DNA of 64,000 bases from Paenibacillus hexagrammi (GTDB taxonomy: Bacteria; Bacillota; Bacilli; Paenibacillales; NBRC-103111). Each line of letters starts with the position of its first letter. Within the stretch, counting starts at the first letter, position 1. Below are positions 1 through 9,577 of this stretch, piece by piece. A program made the position numbers and the translations under genes. The stretch lies in contig NZ_CP090978.1 of assembly GCF_021513275.1 (NCBI RefSeq), positions 4,154,001 to 4,218,000 on the forward strand, given 5' to 3'. Below the pieces are notes generated by a model. The model worked only from the letters and a program-made list of their open reading frames with translations. It did not search any database and was not told where the DNA came from.

Positions 1-86
1 GATATTCCCAGAGACTATTATTGGACCGTAAGGAAAATTCTCGGGACAATTTGAAAAGATAGAGCGCTGCGTTAGCTTGCAGATAC

Positions 87-120
87 GGAGAAGGGACACC
101 ACCTCTGGCGTCCCTTCTCC
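87..120 (-). terminator. stem-loop after the first importer operon
   Basis: An 11-bp perfect inverted repeat (GGAGAAGGGAC / GTCCCTTCTCC) lies 14 bases past the stop of the MalG-type permease. No T-run follows on the minus strand, so it may stabilise the mRNA 3' end rather than act as a classical intrinsic terminator. Confidence 0.5.
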
Positions 121-133
121 CACTTCACAATCG

Positions 134-988
134 TCACTTCAAAATTGCACCTGCAGTCAATGCATTTTCGATCTTTTCGTTGCCTATTAAATAAACGATG
201 ATCATAGGCAAGCTGGACAACAGCATGCTCGCGCCAATGAGCCCCCAATCCGCAACTCCCACATTGACAAAGAATCCAAGCAACCCCACCGTAAGCGGCC
301 GCAATTGATCCTTAGAAGCAATAATAAAAGCAAGCGGAAATTCGTTCCAGATTCGAATGAATATAAGAACGCATTGCGTCACGAGCGCCGGCATTACGAT
401 TGGAAATATGATTTTAATATACGTTTGATAGACATTCGCTCCATCGATGCATGCCGCTTCTTCCAGCTCATTAGGCAAAGAGCGGAGAAAGGCATACAGC
501 ATCAGTACGCAGGAAGCAATGGCGAAGCCGGAATACGGTAAGATAAGACCTAAATAACTATTCTTGATATGCATCCATTTAACCAGTTGGAATAAAGGTA
601 TAACGACTACTTCAATTGGGACAATTAAACCCATAGATACATATAACAACATCGCGGAGTTAAATCTCCATTGCATACGGCTGAGGCAATAAGCAAGCAT
701 GCTGCCGGTTAACAACGTAATGACGATTGTACCTGTGGTATATATCACGCTGTTCTCGAAATACGTATAAAAATGGTATTTGGACAACGCTTCGCTAAAG
801 TTCAGCCAGTCCCAGGAAGACGGTAACCCAAAAGGATTTTTGTAAGCTTCGCTTTTGGACTTCAACGACATCGTGACCATCCAATACAAAGGAAACAGAA
901 ACGTGCATCCCATAGCTACCCAAAACGCTCGGCTTAATAATTTCAGAAAGCTCCCCTCCAGCTTAAAACTCCAGTTTATCTCTGGCAA
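134..988 (-). CDS. ABC sugar importer permease, MalG type (CUT1)
   Basis: Inner-membrane permease of a carbohydrate ABC importer, about 284 residues with about six hydrophobic segments, the first near residues 20-40. The cytoplasmic EAA loop is visible as ELEEAACIDGA followed by IIFPIVMPAL, the site where the ATPase docks. It is the last gene of the operon lipoprotein - MalF-type - MalG-type and its start overlaps the end of the preceding permease by 26 bases, which suggests translational coupling. No MsmX-type ATPase is encoded nearby; CUT1 importers of Firmicutes usually share one encoded elsewhere. The family call is secure; the substrate is unknown and is inferred from the neighbourhood to be an oligosaccharide. 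Confidence 0.93.
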   Translation of the reverse strand: MPEINWSFKLEGSFLKLLSRAFWVAMGCTFLFPLYWMVTMSLKSKSEAYKNPFGLPSSWDWLNFSEALSKYHFYTYFENSVIYTTGTIVITLLTGSMLAYCLSRMQWRFNSAMLLYVSMGLIVPIEVVVIPLFQLVKWMHIKNSYLGLILPYSGFAIASCVLMLYAFLRSLPNELEEAACIDGANVYQTYIKIIFPIVMPALVTQCVLIFIRIWNEFPLAFIIASKDQLRPLTVGLLGFFVNVGVADWGLIGASMLLSSLPMIIVYLIGNEKIENALTAGAILK

Positions 989-1847
989 CGAACCTTTGAA
1001 TGAAAAAGGAGATCAAAAGGCATTCCAGAATAAAAATAACGGCGATCGCAGTGCCTTTGCCAAATTCGGAAGTATCAAATGCCGTGTAATACATCTGGTA
1101 GATGACCGTTCTGGACTGATCTCCCGGCCCTCCTGCCGTCATGACTCGTACATGCGAATAAAATGCCATTGAGCCTAATGTAGACAGGATAAGCACGTAT
1201 TTAATTACATTCTGCAGCAAAGGGATCGTAATTCGTAAGCTAACTTGAATAAAATTAGCTCCATCAATCAATGCCGCTTCATAGTAACTCTTGGGTATAG
1301 TTTTGATTCCTGTATAAAACAGCATCGCGTTTAGTCCAATATATTGCCACAGGAATGTCAAACCGATGCTGGGCATTACCGTTTTCTTTTCCGTCAACCA
1401 CGAATGTGTCCAAGAACTCAACCCTAATGAGTTGAGAATCGCGTTAAATAAGCCCCAATTGGGTTCGTAGAACGCCAGCCATATCTGTGAAACAACGGTG
1501 ACCGACAAGATCGCAGGGAACATCGCCACTGTCTTGAAGAATCGACGAAACTTCGGTGTCTGAGCATCCATAAAAAGCGAAAGCATCATGGATAGGGGGA
1601 GTCCCAGTAACAATGATATGGCTACAATGAGATACGTATTTTTATGAGCGGTCCAAAAGGATGAGGATAATATCACTTCTTTGTAATTATTTAAACCAAC
1701 AAAACCCAAATTTCTAAAACCGTCATGCTTATGCAAGCTCATCCAGATCTCCGGCAGCAAAGGGTATACGCAGAATAAGGTAAACAGTAGTAATGCCGGG
1801 AAAGCAAACACAAATATAGACACTTTGGTGCTAAAGTACTTGTTCAT
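963..1847 (-). CDS. ABC sugar importer permease, MalF type (CUT1)
   Basis: Partner permease of the downstream MalG-type protein. It has about six membrane segments and the EAA motif YYEAALIDGANF with ITIPLL. The reading frame is open from an ATG at 1862, but that ATG has no ribosome binding site. The ATG at 1847 follows GGTGGAGAGAG and is preferred, giving about 294 residues. Family members usually have 290-310. The gene sits between the solute-binding lipoprotein gene and the second permease, the usual CUT1 order. The substrate cannot be read from the sequence. Confidence 0.92.
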   Translation of the reverse strand: MNKYFSTKVSIFVFAFPALLLFTLFCVYPLLPEIWMSLHKHDGFRNLGFVGLNNYKEVILSSSFWTAHKNTYLIVAISLLLGLPLSMMLSLFMDAQTPKFRRFFKTVAMFPAILSVTVVSQIWLAFYEPNWGLFNAILNSLGLSSWTHSWLTEKKTVMPSIGLTFLWQYIGLNAMLFYTGIKTIPKSYYEAALIDGANFIQVSLRITIPLLQNVIKYVLILSTLGSMAFYSHVRVMTAGGPGDQSRTVIYQMYYTAFDTSEFGKGTAIAVIFILECLLISFFIQRFVARDKLEF

Positions 1848-1922
1848 CGCTCTCTCCACCATTTAATTTGTGTCTAAACCCCCTAGGATTTCTCCAGAGG
1901 GGATTTAGCTGTTAAATTATTT

Positions 1923-3290
1923 TCACTTGGCAAACCACGTATTTTGGCTCCAAATCTTGTTCATTGCTGCATTAAAATCATTGGCTCCGTACTCGCCCGT
2001 TAATAAATTCGCGCCTTGCGTAGAGATTTCGGCAGACGTCTTCGCATCTAACGAATTAAGAGCCCAGGATGGGATTTTATTAGGAATCGGATTGTACCAG
2101 TCAACGAACTTCTGCATAAGCGGGCTCCGATCCGCTGCCTTATTGCCTGTCTTCAAAGATATAGGAGCACCGGTAGTTTCAAAATATAAAGCATCCGCCA
2201 TGGCTAGATATTCGGCAAGCTTGACGGCCTCTTCCGGGTTCTTAGTTTTGCCATTGACCGCATAACCGTTAAGTGGAGAACCCCAGAACTGAACATTCTT
2301 TGTAGGACTATACTTGTCACTGGCGCTTGGAAATGGGAAAAAGTCAACCGTTTCGTCTTTTGCGAGATTTGGCAGCTCCCAAGTGAACATCCATAACATT
2401 GCCGCCTTTTTGGACGTAAACATCTCCATCGCCGGACCGTAATCTAAATTGGCAATACCGTCTGGGAACACGCCTCCCTTAACCAGCGTTTCGATGCGGG
2501 CCGCGCCTTCCTTGACAGATGGATTATGGAAGTCCGTTTTGTTGCTGACAAGGTCTGCCATCGCCTGCGGATCTCCAATTTGAATCATTTGCTGCAGCAT
2601 AAAGAGCTTCGGTCCCCACCCGTCCTTGCCGGGAGTTACAGCCGGTACCATGCCTTTGCCCTTGAGCGTCTTCGAGATTTTAATCAGCTCATCAAACGTG
2701 GTCGGCACTTGAACCCCGGCTTTCTCAAACATATCTTTATGATAGAAGATAACAGGGGTGAAATACGTGTCCGCTCCGGATGACAAGCTGTAAATCCCGT
2801 TATCTACATGCTTTAACGCATCCGGCACCGCGTATTTTCCTAAGAAACCGTCTTTTGAAATATAAGGTGTCAAATCCAGAATGCTGCCTGTGCTCTTCAA
2901 CGGCGTAAAGTAACCCGCATCATTCCAGAATACGTCCGGCATATCCCCAGATGCATTTAACGTCTTCAATTTGTTTGCCATATCCTCGCCGCCGCCGCCT
3001 GGCTCAAACTCGACTTCAAGATTGGGGAGTGCTGTAGCAATATTGGGTTTAATGAATTTTTCCATAATATTGTTGCGATTTTCGTCCGTCGTAATCGTTA
3101 TGACTCTCATCTTGGTTTTTTTGCTATCCGTCTTCGTAGTACTCTTGTCATCCTGCTTGCTTGCTGCCGAGGGCGACGGGTTGTCAGACGACTGGCTGAA
3201 CTTTGTTTCATCCCCACTGCCGCATGCCGTTGTAACCAGAAGAGTACTTGCCATAAGGAACATAGCTGCTGCCTTTGACTTCGTTTTCAT
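1923..3290 (-). CDS. sugar-binding lipoprotein of ABC importer (SBP family 1)
   Basis: Extracellular solute-binding lipoprotein of 455 residues. It has a basic N-terminus, a hydrophobic stretch and a lipobox ending LVTTAC near residue 23, followed by a Ser/Lys/Asp-rich linker and a two-lobed family 1 sugar-binding fold (motifs MPDVFWNDAGY and PEEAVKLAEYLA). It would bind sugar outside the membrane and deliver it to the two permeases encoded just downstream. The start is supported by GGGAGG nine bases upstream. A consensus cre site and a 20-bp-spaced direct repeat lie upstream, suggesting control by CcpA and by the adjacent YesN regulator. Confidence 0.92.
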   Translation of the reverse strand: MKTKSKAAAMFLMASTLLVTTACGSGDETKFSQSSDNPSPSAASKQDDKSTTKTDSKKTKMRVITITTDENRNNIMEKFIKPNIATALPNLEVEFEPGGGGEDMANKLKTLNASGDMPDVFWNDAGYFTPLKSTGSILDLTPYISKDGFLGKYAVPDALKHVDNGIYSLSSGADTYFTPVIFYHKDMFEKAGVQVPTTFDELIKISKTLKGKGMVPAVTPGKDGWGPKLFMLQQMIQIGDPQAMADLVSNKTDFHNPSVKEGAARIETLVKGGVFPDGIANLDYGPAMEMFTSKKAAMLWMFTWELPNLAKDETVDFFPFPSASDKYSPTKNVQFWGSPLNGYAVNGKTKNPEEAVKLAEYLAMADALYFETTGAPISLKTGNKAADRSPLMQKFVDWYNPIPNKIPSWALNSLDAKTSAEISTQGANLLTGEYGANDFNAAMNKIWSQNTWFAK

Positions 3291-3338
3291 TGTTTACCTC
3301 CCCTATTGTAAAAGCGGTTATCAGATTGATTTCAGTTC

Positions 3339-3354
3339 TTGAAAGCGGTATCAA
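3339..3354 (-). promoter_or_regulatory. cre site (CcpA) upstream of the binding-protein gene
   Basis: TTGAAAGCGGTATCAA fits the Firmicute cre consensus WTGNAANCGNWNNCW and lies about 50 bases upstream of the lipoprotein start. It implies carbon catabolite control of this importer. The site is seen directly; binding is inferred. Confidence 0.6.
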
Positions 3355-3420
3355 CCTTGAGTTAATTTTACGAATATTGCCAATTTTAGTACAGAGAATA
3401 TTCTCGGACCAGTAGTAAAA

Positions 3421-3451
3421 TTAGCGGTAAAAAATAGACGTTAGTGGCAAA
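3421..3451 (-). promoter_or_regulatory. direct repeat, candidate YesN operator
   Basis: On the minus strand TTTGCCACTAA and TTTACCGCTAA repeat with a 20-bp period, 130-160 bases upstream of the binding-protein gene and just past the YesN gene. Two half-sites about two helical turns apart is the usual layout for AraC-type DNA-binding domains. This is an inference from the pattern. Confidence 0.45.
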
Positions 3452-3490
3452 GTTTACACTTTCCCCTCAACGTCTGCATGGAAGTATAGG

Positions 3491-5098
3491 CTAACTAATT
3501 TTATTCACATATTTGCTTGGTGTGATTCCCATCTGTTTTTTGAAGCATTTGCTGAAATAGTTGGCGTCCGCATATCCCACTTGGTTCGCTACGTTTTGAA
3601 TAACCTTCTCTCCCTGATCAAAAAGTTCTTTTGCTTTAATAATCCGTATTTCGGTCAGGTAGTCATTGATCGTAAAGGTCGTTTCTTTTTTGAACACGAA
3701 ACAAAGATGATTGTAATTCATATGAACGCTCTTTGCGATATCTTCGATTCGCAGTTCTTCGTTGCCGTAGTACTTCGAAATATACGATTTGACCTCCTCT
3801 ATAACTTTGACGGCTCTATTGGTTTTGCGGCTGTGTACATAATTCATCGCCTTTAGAATGAAAGCGCGTATCCAGTCCTCCAACTCGTTGAAGGTCTTCA
3901 TCCGCTGAACGTGTTGTATCAAATCGGGCTGTGTCATATTTCGGAAGACATCTTCAGAGCTTTGCGAGGCTTCAGCCAAAAATTCCAGACATGTGGATAC
4001 GATTTCGATTCCGGCGAGAAGCAGCATTTCCATAGAAGCTTTTTGGACGCAAGTATCATGAAAAAAACGCGAGAGCCATTCTTCCGTCTCGGAGATGTTC
4101 CCGATTCGCATAGACATTAGCAATCCGCTTCTCTTTTCCACCGAGAACAAGCCGACCTTTATCCCGTTTTCCGCAATCAAGGAATGTGTGAACACCTTGT
4201 TGCCACCCCATATAAACCGTTGCTTTAATGCGATTAACGCTTCCTTGTACGATGCCGAAATCGACTCAAACGATTCGTATGCATTCCCTAAACCGATCGT
4301 TACTGTACAGCCCAAGTCGCTCTCTAAGTTCAATCGAATCCGTTCGCAAATCGTTTCCAGCTTATTGAAGTTCCCGTCAGGCGAGCCTATGATCAGAACC
4401 AGGCGAGCCTCATGGTCATGACAGCTGGCGCACTGAAAGGCGCTCTGCATATTATTTTGAGCGATGTCTTGTACCTTGGCTTTGCGTATCAGCATATCCT
4501 CATCAAGATTCCTCTCATCACTTGAATCCAGATCGACGACAATCGCCCGATAATGCAACCCTTCCAGCTTTATTCCAAAATCATTTAATCGATCCCGTTC
4601 ATAACCGGATCTAGAGATACCATTTCCCTGCAGCCAAGAGTTCAGGACTTGCTCCTTCAGGACAGACAAGCCTTCGCTCGCCTGCTTTCTTAAATCGTCC
4701 AGCTCAAGTTCGCCAAGACGCTCCGTTGCTATCAGTTCTTTAATATCAAGTAAGGAGCTTCGGAGTTCTTCTTCGTTAATAGGTTTCAGCACGTAATTCA
4801 TAACGCCTAACTGCACGGCCTGTCTGGCATACACGAATTCGCTGTGGCCTGACAATACCAGAAATTTTGATTTCCGGTCGCGCTCCTTGGCTTTGTGTAT
4901 AAACTCCAATCCATCCATAATTGGCATATTCATATCGACCAACACGACATCAGGCTCTATCTCAGTCATCAGCTCCAGCGCTTCCACCCCGTGTTTTGCT
5001 TCCCCTGCGATTTGAAAGCCCATCTCACTCCACGGCAGCGAAATCTTCAAGGCTTGCCTGAAGTAATATTCGTCATCGACGATAAGTACCTTGTACAT
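3491..5098 (-). CDS. YesN-type response regulator (REC + AraC HTH)
   Basis: Response regulator of 535 residues. The N-terminal receiver has the acidic pocket VDDE and a phospho-acceptor Asp at position 55 (VVLVDMNMPIMDG), with the conserved Lys in NYVLKPI. A long central linker follows, then a C-terminal AraC-type pair of helix-turn-helix motifs (ending NYFSKCFKKQMGITPSKY). It is encoded directly after its YesM-type kinase and before the importer genes, so it most likely activates the importer in response to an extracellular sugar. GGAGG lies upstream of the ATG. The effector sugar is not readable from sequence. Confidence 0.93.
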   Translation of the reverse strand: MYKVLIVDDEYYFRQALKISLPWSEMGFQIAGEAKHGVEALELMTEIEPDVVLVDMNMPIMDGLEFIHKAKERDRKSKFLVLSGHSEFVYARQAVQLGVMNYVLKPINEEELRSSLLDIKELIATERLGELELDDLRKQASEGLSVLKEQVLNSWLQGNGISRSGYERDRLNDFGIKLEGLHYRAIVVDLDSSDERNLDEDMLIRKAKVQDIAQNNMQSAFQCASCHDHEARLVLIIGSPDGNFNKLETICERIRLNLESDLGCTVTIGLGNAYESFESISASYKEALIALKQRFIWGGNKVFTHSLIAENGIKVGLFSVEKRSGLLMSMRIGNISETEEWLSRFFHDTCVQKASMEMLLLAGIEIVSTCLEFLAEASQSSEDVFRNMTQPDLIQHVQRMKTFNELEDWIRAFILKAMNYVHSRKTNRAVKVIEEVKSYISKYYGNEELRIEDIAKSVHMNYNHLCFVFKKETTFTINDYLTEIRIIKAKELFDQGEKVIQNVANQVGYADANYFSKCFKKQMGITPSKYVNKIS

Positions 5099-5171
5099 GG
5101 TCGTTCCTCCTATTCTAATTGATCCTTATCTTGCGGATCATAGAAATTAGCCTCATGGATGCGAACAGGAG

Positions 5172-6965
5172 CTAATGATGAAGAAGAGGCAGTATGATTA
5201 CAATTTTCGTATAAACACCGTATTCGCTTTCAACTTTCAGTCCGTATCTTTCCCCGTACAGCATTCGGATCCGATTAGATACGCTTCTAATCCCAAATCC
5301 GCCAGCTTCATCAAAAACGACGAATCCCTCCATTATCGCCTTGGTTTGATCCTTGTTCATACCAACCCCGTTATCGTAAATTTCAATTTCCACATTGTTA
5401 CCGCAACGCCTTCCTGTAATGCGTATAATTCCTTTTTCCTTTTTGAGCTTCAATCCATGATAGATGGCATTCTCCACGATTGGCTGCAAGGTCAATTTCG
5501 GTATCGAATATGTCAGAATTTCATTGTCAATTTCCATCGTATACTCCATATATTCCACATAACGCAGCTGCTGAATTTCCAAATAGCTTTCCGTTAAACG
5601 CATCTCTTCACCTATCGATATGATATCGTTACCTTTGCTTAATGAGATCTTATAGAAATTCGCCATGTATTGGGCTGCCTGTATAGCTTGCTTCCCTAAG
5701 CCCAACTTAATGAGCGAAATAATGGTTTCAACCGTGTTGTACAAAAAATGAGGCTTCACTTGCGATTGCAGCAATTTAAATTCGATCTCGGCTTTTGTCC
5801 TTTGTTTCTCGACGTTTTCGGCCATAAGCGCCTCAATGCGATTCATTAAGTTATTGAAGCCCTCGCTTAAATATCCGATCTCATCTTTGGATTGGTAGGT
5901 ACTTCTGACTTGCATCTTTCCGGTCCGAATTTCTCTCATTGTCTTAGCAAGCTGGAAGATGGGGCGCGTGATCGATCCTGACAATAGAAAGGATACAATT
6001 AATGCTAATAGCAAGCATGCTGCGCCAATCCCAATCATCAATTGATTGATTTGTTTCCGATCTGAAGAAATATCACTCATAGGGATAACGCTTACAATTG
6101 TCCATTTCAACGGTTCAAAGCGCTGTGTGAATATCAACATTTCTTGGCTTCCGCTGCCCTGGGTAAATGCTGTGTCTTTACCATTCTCGGGAATGCTTAT
6201 GGAGACCGCTTCCTTGAAATCCCGGTATAACATGGCTTTATTCTGTGAGGAAATAATCCGGCCGGCGGAATCGACAATATAAAATTCCCCTCCCTTATTT
6301 TCCCCTTCGTAAATTGAAGCAATCGTCGTTTCTTTCACGTACAAAAATACTCTGCCAACCATTTTACCAGTATCTTTATGAATGACCGTTTTGGAAACCG
6401 CAATTACGTTCTGTTCACCTTCATACAAAAATCCGAATTTGATCAAGCCTGTCCAAGTGGGTAAATAGAAACGATCATCCGCCCCATAACCGTCACCGAA
6501 TATGCGGGAAGCATATGCGTTATCGGCAAATCCGACGTCCACCCAGTGATGATTCGATGTGAGAATGCTTACCGCTTTAATTTTTGTGTTAGGCTCCACA
6601 ATATTGCTGATCGTCTCTGAAAGGGTCTTCTTAATCGAAAGGTTATTTAAACCTTCAACCGGCCTGCTTGCATGGAACTCACTATTTAATAATAAATCGT
6701 TATAAAGCACATTCTGCAATCGATAATCGCTGGCCAAAATTTTAGAATAGTCTTCAATTGTAGCTACCAAAGTTTGAAGGTTGTTTTTGATGAGCTCAAG
6801 CTCTCGGGATGAATTATTGATCTCTTTCTCGATAAGGGCTTTCTGTGAAATCGTGTTAGCAAAATACGACTGAGTAGAAATAAATACGACAATGATTAAT
6901 ATATTCGCTATGAATATTTTGTTTTTAATGGAACTCCCGCCTATATACTTCGAGAATCCACTCAT
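5172..6965 (-). CDS. YesM-type sensor histidine kinase
   Basis: Membrane sensor kinase of the LytS/YesM class. It has an N-terminal membrane helix, a large extracellular Cache-like sensor of about 250 residues, a second helix near residue 315, HAMP, a His_kinase domain with the phospho-accepting His in QSQVKPHFLYNT, and a HATPase (PIVENAIYHG, DNGVGM). The frame opens at 7001, but the ATG at 6965 (MSGFSK) is preceded by AAAGGAAG at suitable spacing and is preferred, giving about 597 residues. It is the first gene of the kinase - regulator - importer series and is preceded by an intrinsic terminator and a sigK remnant. Confidence 0.92.
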   Translation of the reverse strand: MSGFSKYIGGSSIKNKIFIANILIIVVFISTQSYFANTISQKALIEKEINNSSRELELIKNNLQTLVATIEDYSKILASDYRLQNVLYNDLLLNSEFHASRPVEGLNNLSIKKTLSETISNIVEPNTKIKAVSILTSNHHWVDVGFADNAYASRIFGDGYGADDRFYLPTWTGLIKFGFLYEGEQNVIAVSKTVIHKDTGKMVGRVFLYVKETTIASIYEGENKGGEFYIVDSAGRIISSQNKAMLYRDFKEAVSISIPENGKDTAFTQGSGSQEMLIFTQRFEPLKWTIVSVIPMSDISSDRKQINQLMIGIGAACLLLALIVSFLLSGSITRPIFQLAKTMREIRTGKMQVRSTYQSKDEIGYLSEGFNNLMNRIEALMAENVEKQRTKAEIEFKLLQSQVKPHFLYNTVETIISLIKLGLGKQAIQAAQYMANFYKISLSKGNDIISIGEEMRLTESYLEIQQLRYVEYMEYTMEIDNEILTYSIPKLTLQPIVENAIYHGLKLKKEKGIIRITGRRCGNNVEIEIYDNGVGMNKDQTKAIMEGFVVFDEAGGFGIRSVSNRIRMLYGERYGLKVESEYGVYTKIVIILPLLHH

Positions 6966-7117
6966 AACGTGATTACTTCCTTTCTTTTCAAATGGAAACA
7001 TTCATCATGTAAGAATAGAGAGACTTACCTATAAGATATCTATGCGGGGGTTCTCTATTAAGAATAGCATAGGTTTAAAACGAGTCAAATTGAATTGTTT
7101 TAAGCTAGAATAAGAAA

Positions 7118-7148
7118 ATAAAAAACCGGAACCCCCACGGAGTCCCGG
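7118..7148 (-). terminator. rho-independent terminator
   Basis: On the minus strand a 7-bp stem (CCGGGAC / GTTCCGG, with one G-U pair) is followed by TTTTTT. It lies just beyond the degenerate sigK fragment and upstream of the YesM gene, so it separates the GGDEF gene from the kinase operon. Confidence 0.7.
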
Positions 7149-7198
7149 CCCTTTTCCGAAAATGCACTACCCGCTTCGCCTGCTGCGCAATCGCCGGG

Positions 7199-7463
7199 TC
7201 ATGCGTGCTCTAAACCAAACTTATCCACTACAACCTCTTTCTCCATCCCATTGCCCTCTTTATCCGTCCCAATCGGATCATGTAGGGACACATCACTACG
7301 CGTTTTCTTCAACGAACGCAAATGCATAAGGATCTCATTCTCGATACAACGCGCCGCGAACGCGGCCAACTTCGTCCCTTTGTTCGGCGAGAACGATTCG
7401 ATGGTTTTAATCAACCCGATTGTTCCAATGGAGATCAGATCCTCGAGGTCTTCGCCTGTTACG
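7199..7463 (-). pseudogene. sigK: degenerate sigK fragment, copy 1
   Basis: The minus strand encodes sporulation sigma-K region 2 sequence: [20 protein letters not shown], then [20 protein letters not shown] and [20 protein letters not shown]. After GTDKEGN the match stops. A short tail resembling [12 protein letters not shown] (read as [12 protein letters not shown]) follows, then a stop, so regions 3 and 4 are gone. The fragment begins a few bases inside the 3' end of the GGDEF gene with no start codon of its own. It is one of three differently truncated sigK copies in the window (see 62664 and 63834). It cannot be a working sigma factor. Confidence 0.8.
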
Positions 7464-9291
7464 GCAAATAAGGATTCATCTCACTCTGATAAACAACAAA
7501 ACGATTCTTGCCGCCTTCTTTTGCCTCGTATAACGCGATGTCCGCATGCTTAATCAGCGTCTCTCTATCCATTCCATGGTTAGGATAATGACTAATCCCA
7601 ATACTCGGGGTAGCCCTGACTACATCACTATCAATTTGAAGAGGCTCATTTAGCGTAGATATTATAGACTCAGCTAACTTTTCAGCACTATTTTGATCCT
7701 CAAGAGCACATAGAATAATAAACTCATCCCCGCCTAAACGTGCCACAATATCTTTGGGTCCAGCTGACACTTTAAGAATCTCTGCAACTTTGCAGAGCAA
7801 TTTGTCTCCAACTAGATGACCAAGGGAATCATTTATATCCTTAAATCTATCTAAATCAATCATCAAAACTGCGAATGGCCCTTCGGACTTCATTTTATCT
7901 GGAGCCATTTGATCATATATGTATCGTCTATTAGGAATGGAAGTGAGCGGATCATGGAAGGCTAGCTTATGAATTTGTTCGTATAAATTCTCACGCTCCA
8001 GAGCAGCTGCGAGTAAATCCATCGTATGTGTTACCGAGTGAATGAGTGGCCCTACATTACTTGATTGATGTTTTTCAAACATGTCACCTATCAGCACTAA
8101 AAAACCCATGTCTTTACTTTCAGTACGAATAGTATGTACGATCAATGATTCGTTACTTTCAACAAGTTTTTGAAGTTGTAATGGCGGGAAAGCACCTTCC
8201 TGAAAGGTCTGATTGATTTGTATTAATGAATACTCTTCGGTTGAGTAGATACTCTCGATCCTAAGCGTCTTCTCTCCCTCCCAGAGAGCCAAACACCCCC
8301 AAGTAAAGGAGGTCAGCGATAACCATGATAAATCACGAATCGATTCAGGATTGGACTTAATCAGCGTTCTCCCAATCAAGTAATTATTTTGTAAAGCACT
8401 GGACAAGACTTCCACCGTTTGCAAACTTCTTAGATATAACGCATCTATTTCATCCGAGCGAGTACTGAGCTTGCATCCGCAGGATTGTCTGAACACAATC
8501 TCCATCTTCTCTATACGTACCTGATCCTGGACTAGAGCCTCATCTATTTGGTTGAGCAGCAGTTCAGCCATTCTTTTCCCCCTTTCATACAGGGGTTGTG
8601 CTACTGAAGTCAACGAATAATGTGACGCATACTCGGTATTATCGAAACTACAAACACTAATATCCTCAGGAACGCGAATGCCCAGCATTCTAAATGCTTC
8701 CATAATCCCAACTGCTGTCCGGTCTGCGCTAGCAATTAATGCTGTGAATCCAAATCCTCTTTGTTGCATAAGCTGTACGGCATCTCCACCGTATTTTTCC
8801 CATAGGTTTTTCACATCATAGATGAGCTCCGACTGAAATGGAATCCCGTTTTCCTCTAAGGCCCGGAGGTACCCTTCATAACGTTGAATGCTTTCTTCAT
8901 TACTGCTGGCATACACAAATGCAATGCTTCTATGCCCATGCTGTATCATATGGCTGGCAGCATCATACCCACCTTGTTCATTATTAACTACAAATGTCGT
9001 GCATGTAGTAAATCCGCTTTTGTAAGGGGTAGTGATAATCGGTTTGTTCATTGATTCCAGACGTTTAATATGTACAGGGTCGGATACCGCATCAAGAAGA
9101 ACGATCCACCCATCGATGTAATCTATTCCTAAATAATGGAAGTAATGATTCTGATGACTTGAATCGTAGGTTTGAAAGTGAACGATATGAGCGTCCCTAT
9201 CTAAAGCCACGTCATGAATGCCTTTCAGCATATTGTTAAAATAAAAACCATCTGTCAGTGGGGTCAACACCCCAATTATTTTCTTAACCAT
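7459..9291 (-). CDS. LacI-type ligand-binding domain fused to GGDEF
   Basis: Soluble protein of 610 residues without signal peptide, membrane helix or DNA-binding N-terminus. Residues about 1-275 form a Peripla_BP_3 fold like the effector domain of LacI/XylR repressors ([14 protein letters not shown], ending FRQSCGCKL). A middle region of about 160 residues looks GAF-like. The C-terminal 165 residues are a diguanylate cyclase ([13 protein letters not shown], active motif [10 protein letters not shown]). The RxxD inhibitory site expected just before GGDEF is absent (PKDI instead). The likely role is c-di-GMP synthesis controlled by a cytoplasmic ligand, perhaps a sugar. GAGGTG precedes the ATG. 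The 3' end runs straight into the sigK fragment. Confidence 0.88.
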   Translation of the reverse strand: MVKKIIGVLTPLTDGFYFNNMLKGIHDVALDRDAHIVHFQTYDSSHQNHYFHYLGIDYIDGWIVLLDAVSDPVHIKRLESMNKPIITTPYKSGFTTCTTFVVNNEQGGYDAASHMIQHGHRSIAFVYASSNEESIQRYEGYLRALEENGIPFQSELIYDVKNLWEKYGGDAVQLMQQRGFGFTALIASADRTAVGIMEAFRMLGIRVPEDISVCSFDNTEYASHYSLTSVAQPLYERGKRMAELLLNQIDEALVQDQVRIEKMEIVFRQSCGCKLSTRSDEIDALYLRSLQTVEVLSSALQNNYLIGRTLIKSNPESIRDLSWLSLTSFTWGCLALWEGEKTLRIESIYSTEEYSLIQINQTFQEGAFPPLQLQKLVESNESLIVHTIRTESKDMGFLVLIGDMFEKHQSSNVGPLIHSVTHTMDLLAAALERENLYEQIHKLAFHDPLTSIPNRRYIYDQMAPDKMKSEGPFAVLMIDLDRFKDINDSLGHLVGDKLLCKVAEILKVSAGPKDIVARLGGDEFIILCALEDQNSAEKLAESIISTLNEPLQIDSDVVRATPSIGISHYPNHGMDRETLIKHADIALYEAKEGGKNRFVVYQSEMNPYLP

Positions 9292-9503
9292 ACAAGCACC
9301 TCAATAATCAACAATGGATGACTTACATGCTGGGTTTGTTCAGTTATGATGTTTTTCTATCTTGATTATTCAAAGCTTGTTTTCTATAGTTCTATAATAG
9401 GACGGCCTTAAACAGCAATCATACCGTCTGAAGATTTTACCATACATTATTTAAATAAACAGTGTATTATTTTCCAAATATAGCGTCTTATATTATCGAA
9501 AAT

Positions 9504-9555
9504 AAAAAAGCAGTAGAACGTCAAACTTTACAGTTTGAACATTCTGCTACTTTTT
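9504..9555 (-). terminator. terminator after the Gfo/Idh/MocA gene
   Basis: A long imperfect inverted repeat (about 16 bp per arm, loop around 9530) is followed on the minus strand by GCTTTTTTATTTT. It lies 25-75 bases past the dehydrogenase stop. Confidence 0.7.
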
Positions 9556-9577
9556 CAAATAGAAATATTACCTATAC

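Noticed and set aside
7199-7463. A small intact sigma factor gene at 7.2 kb
   Set aside because: It lacks regions 3 and 4 and has no own start or ribosome binding site. It is a fragment of sigK.
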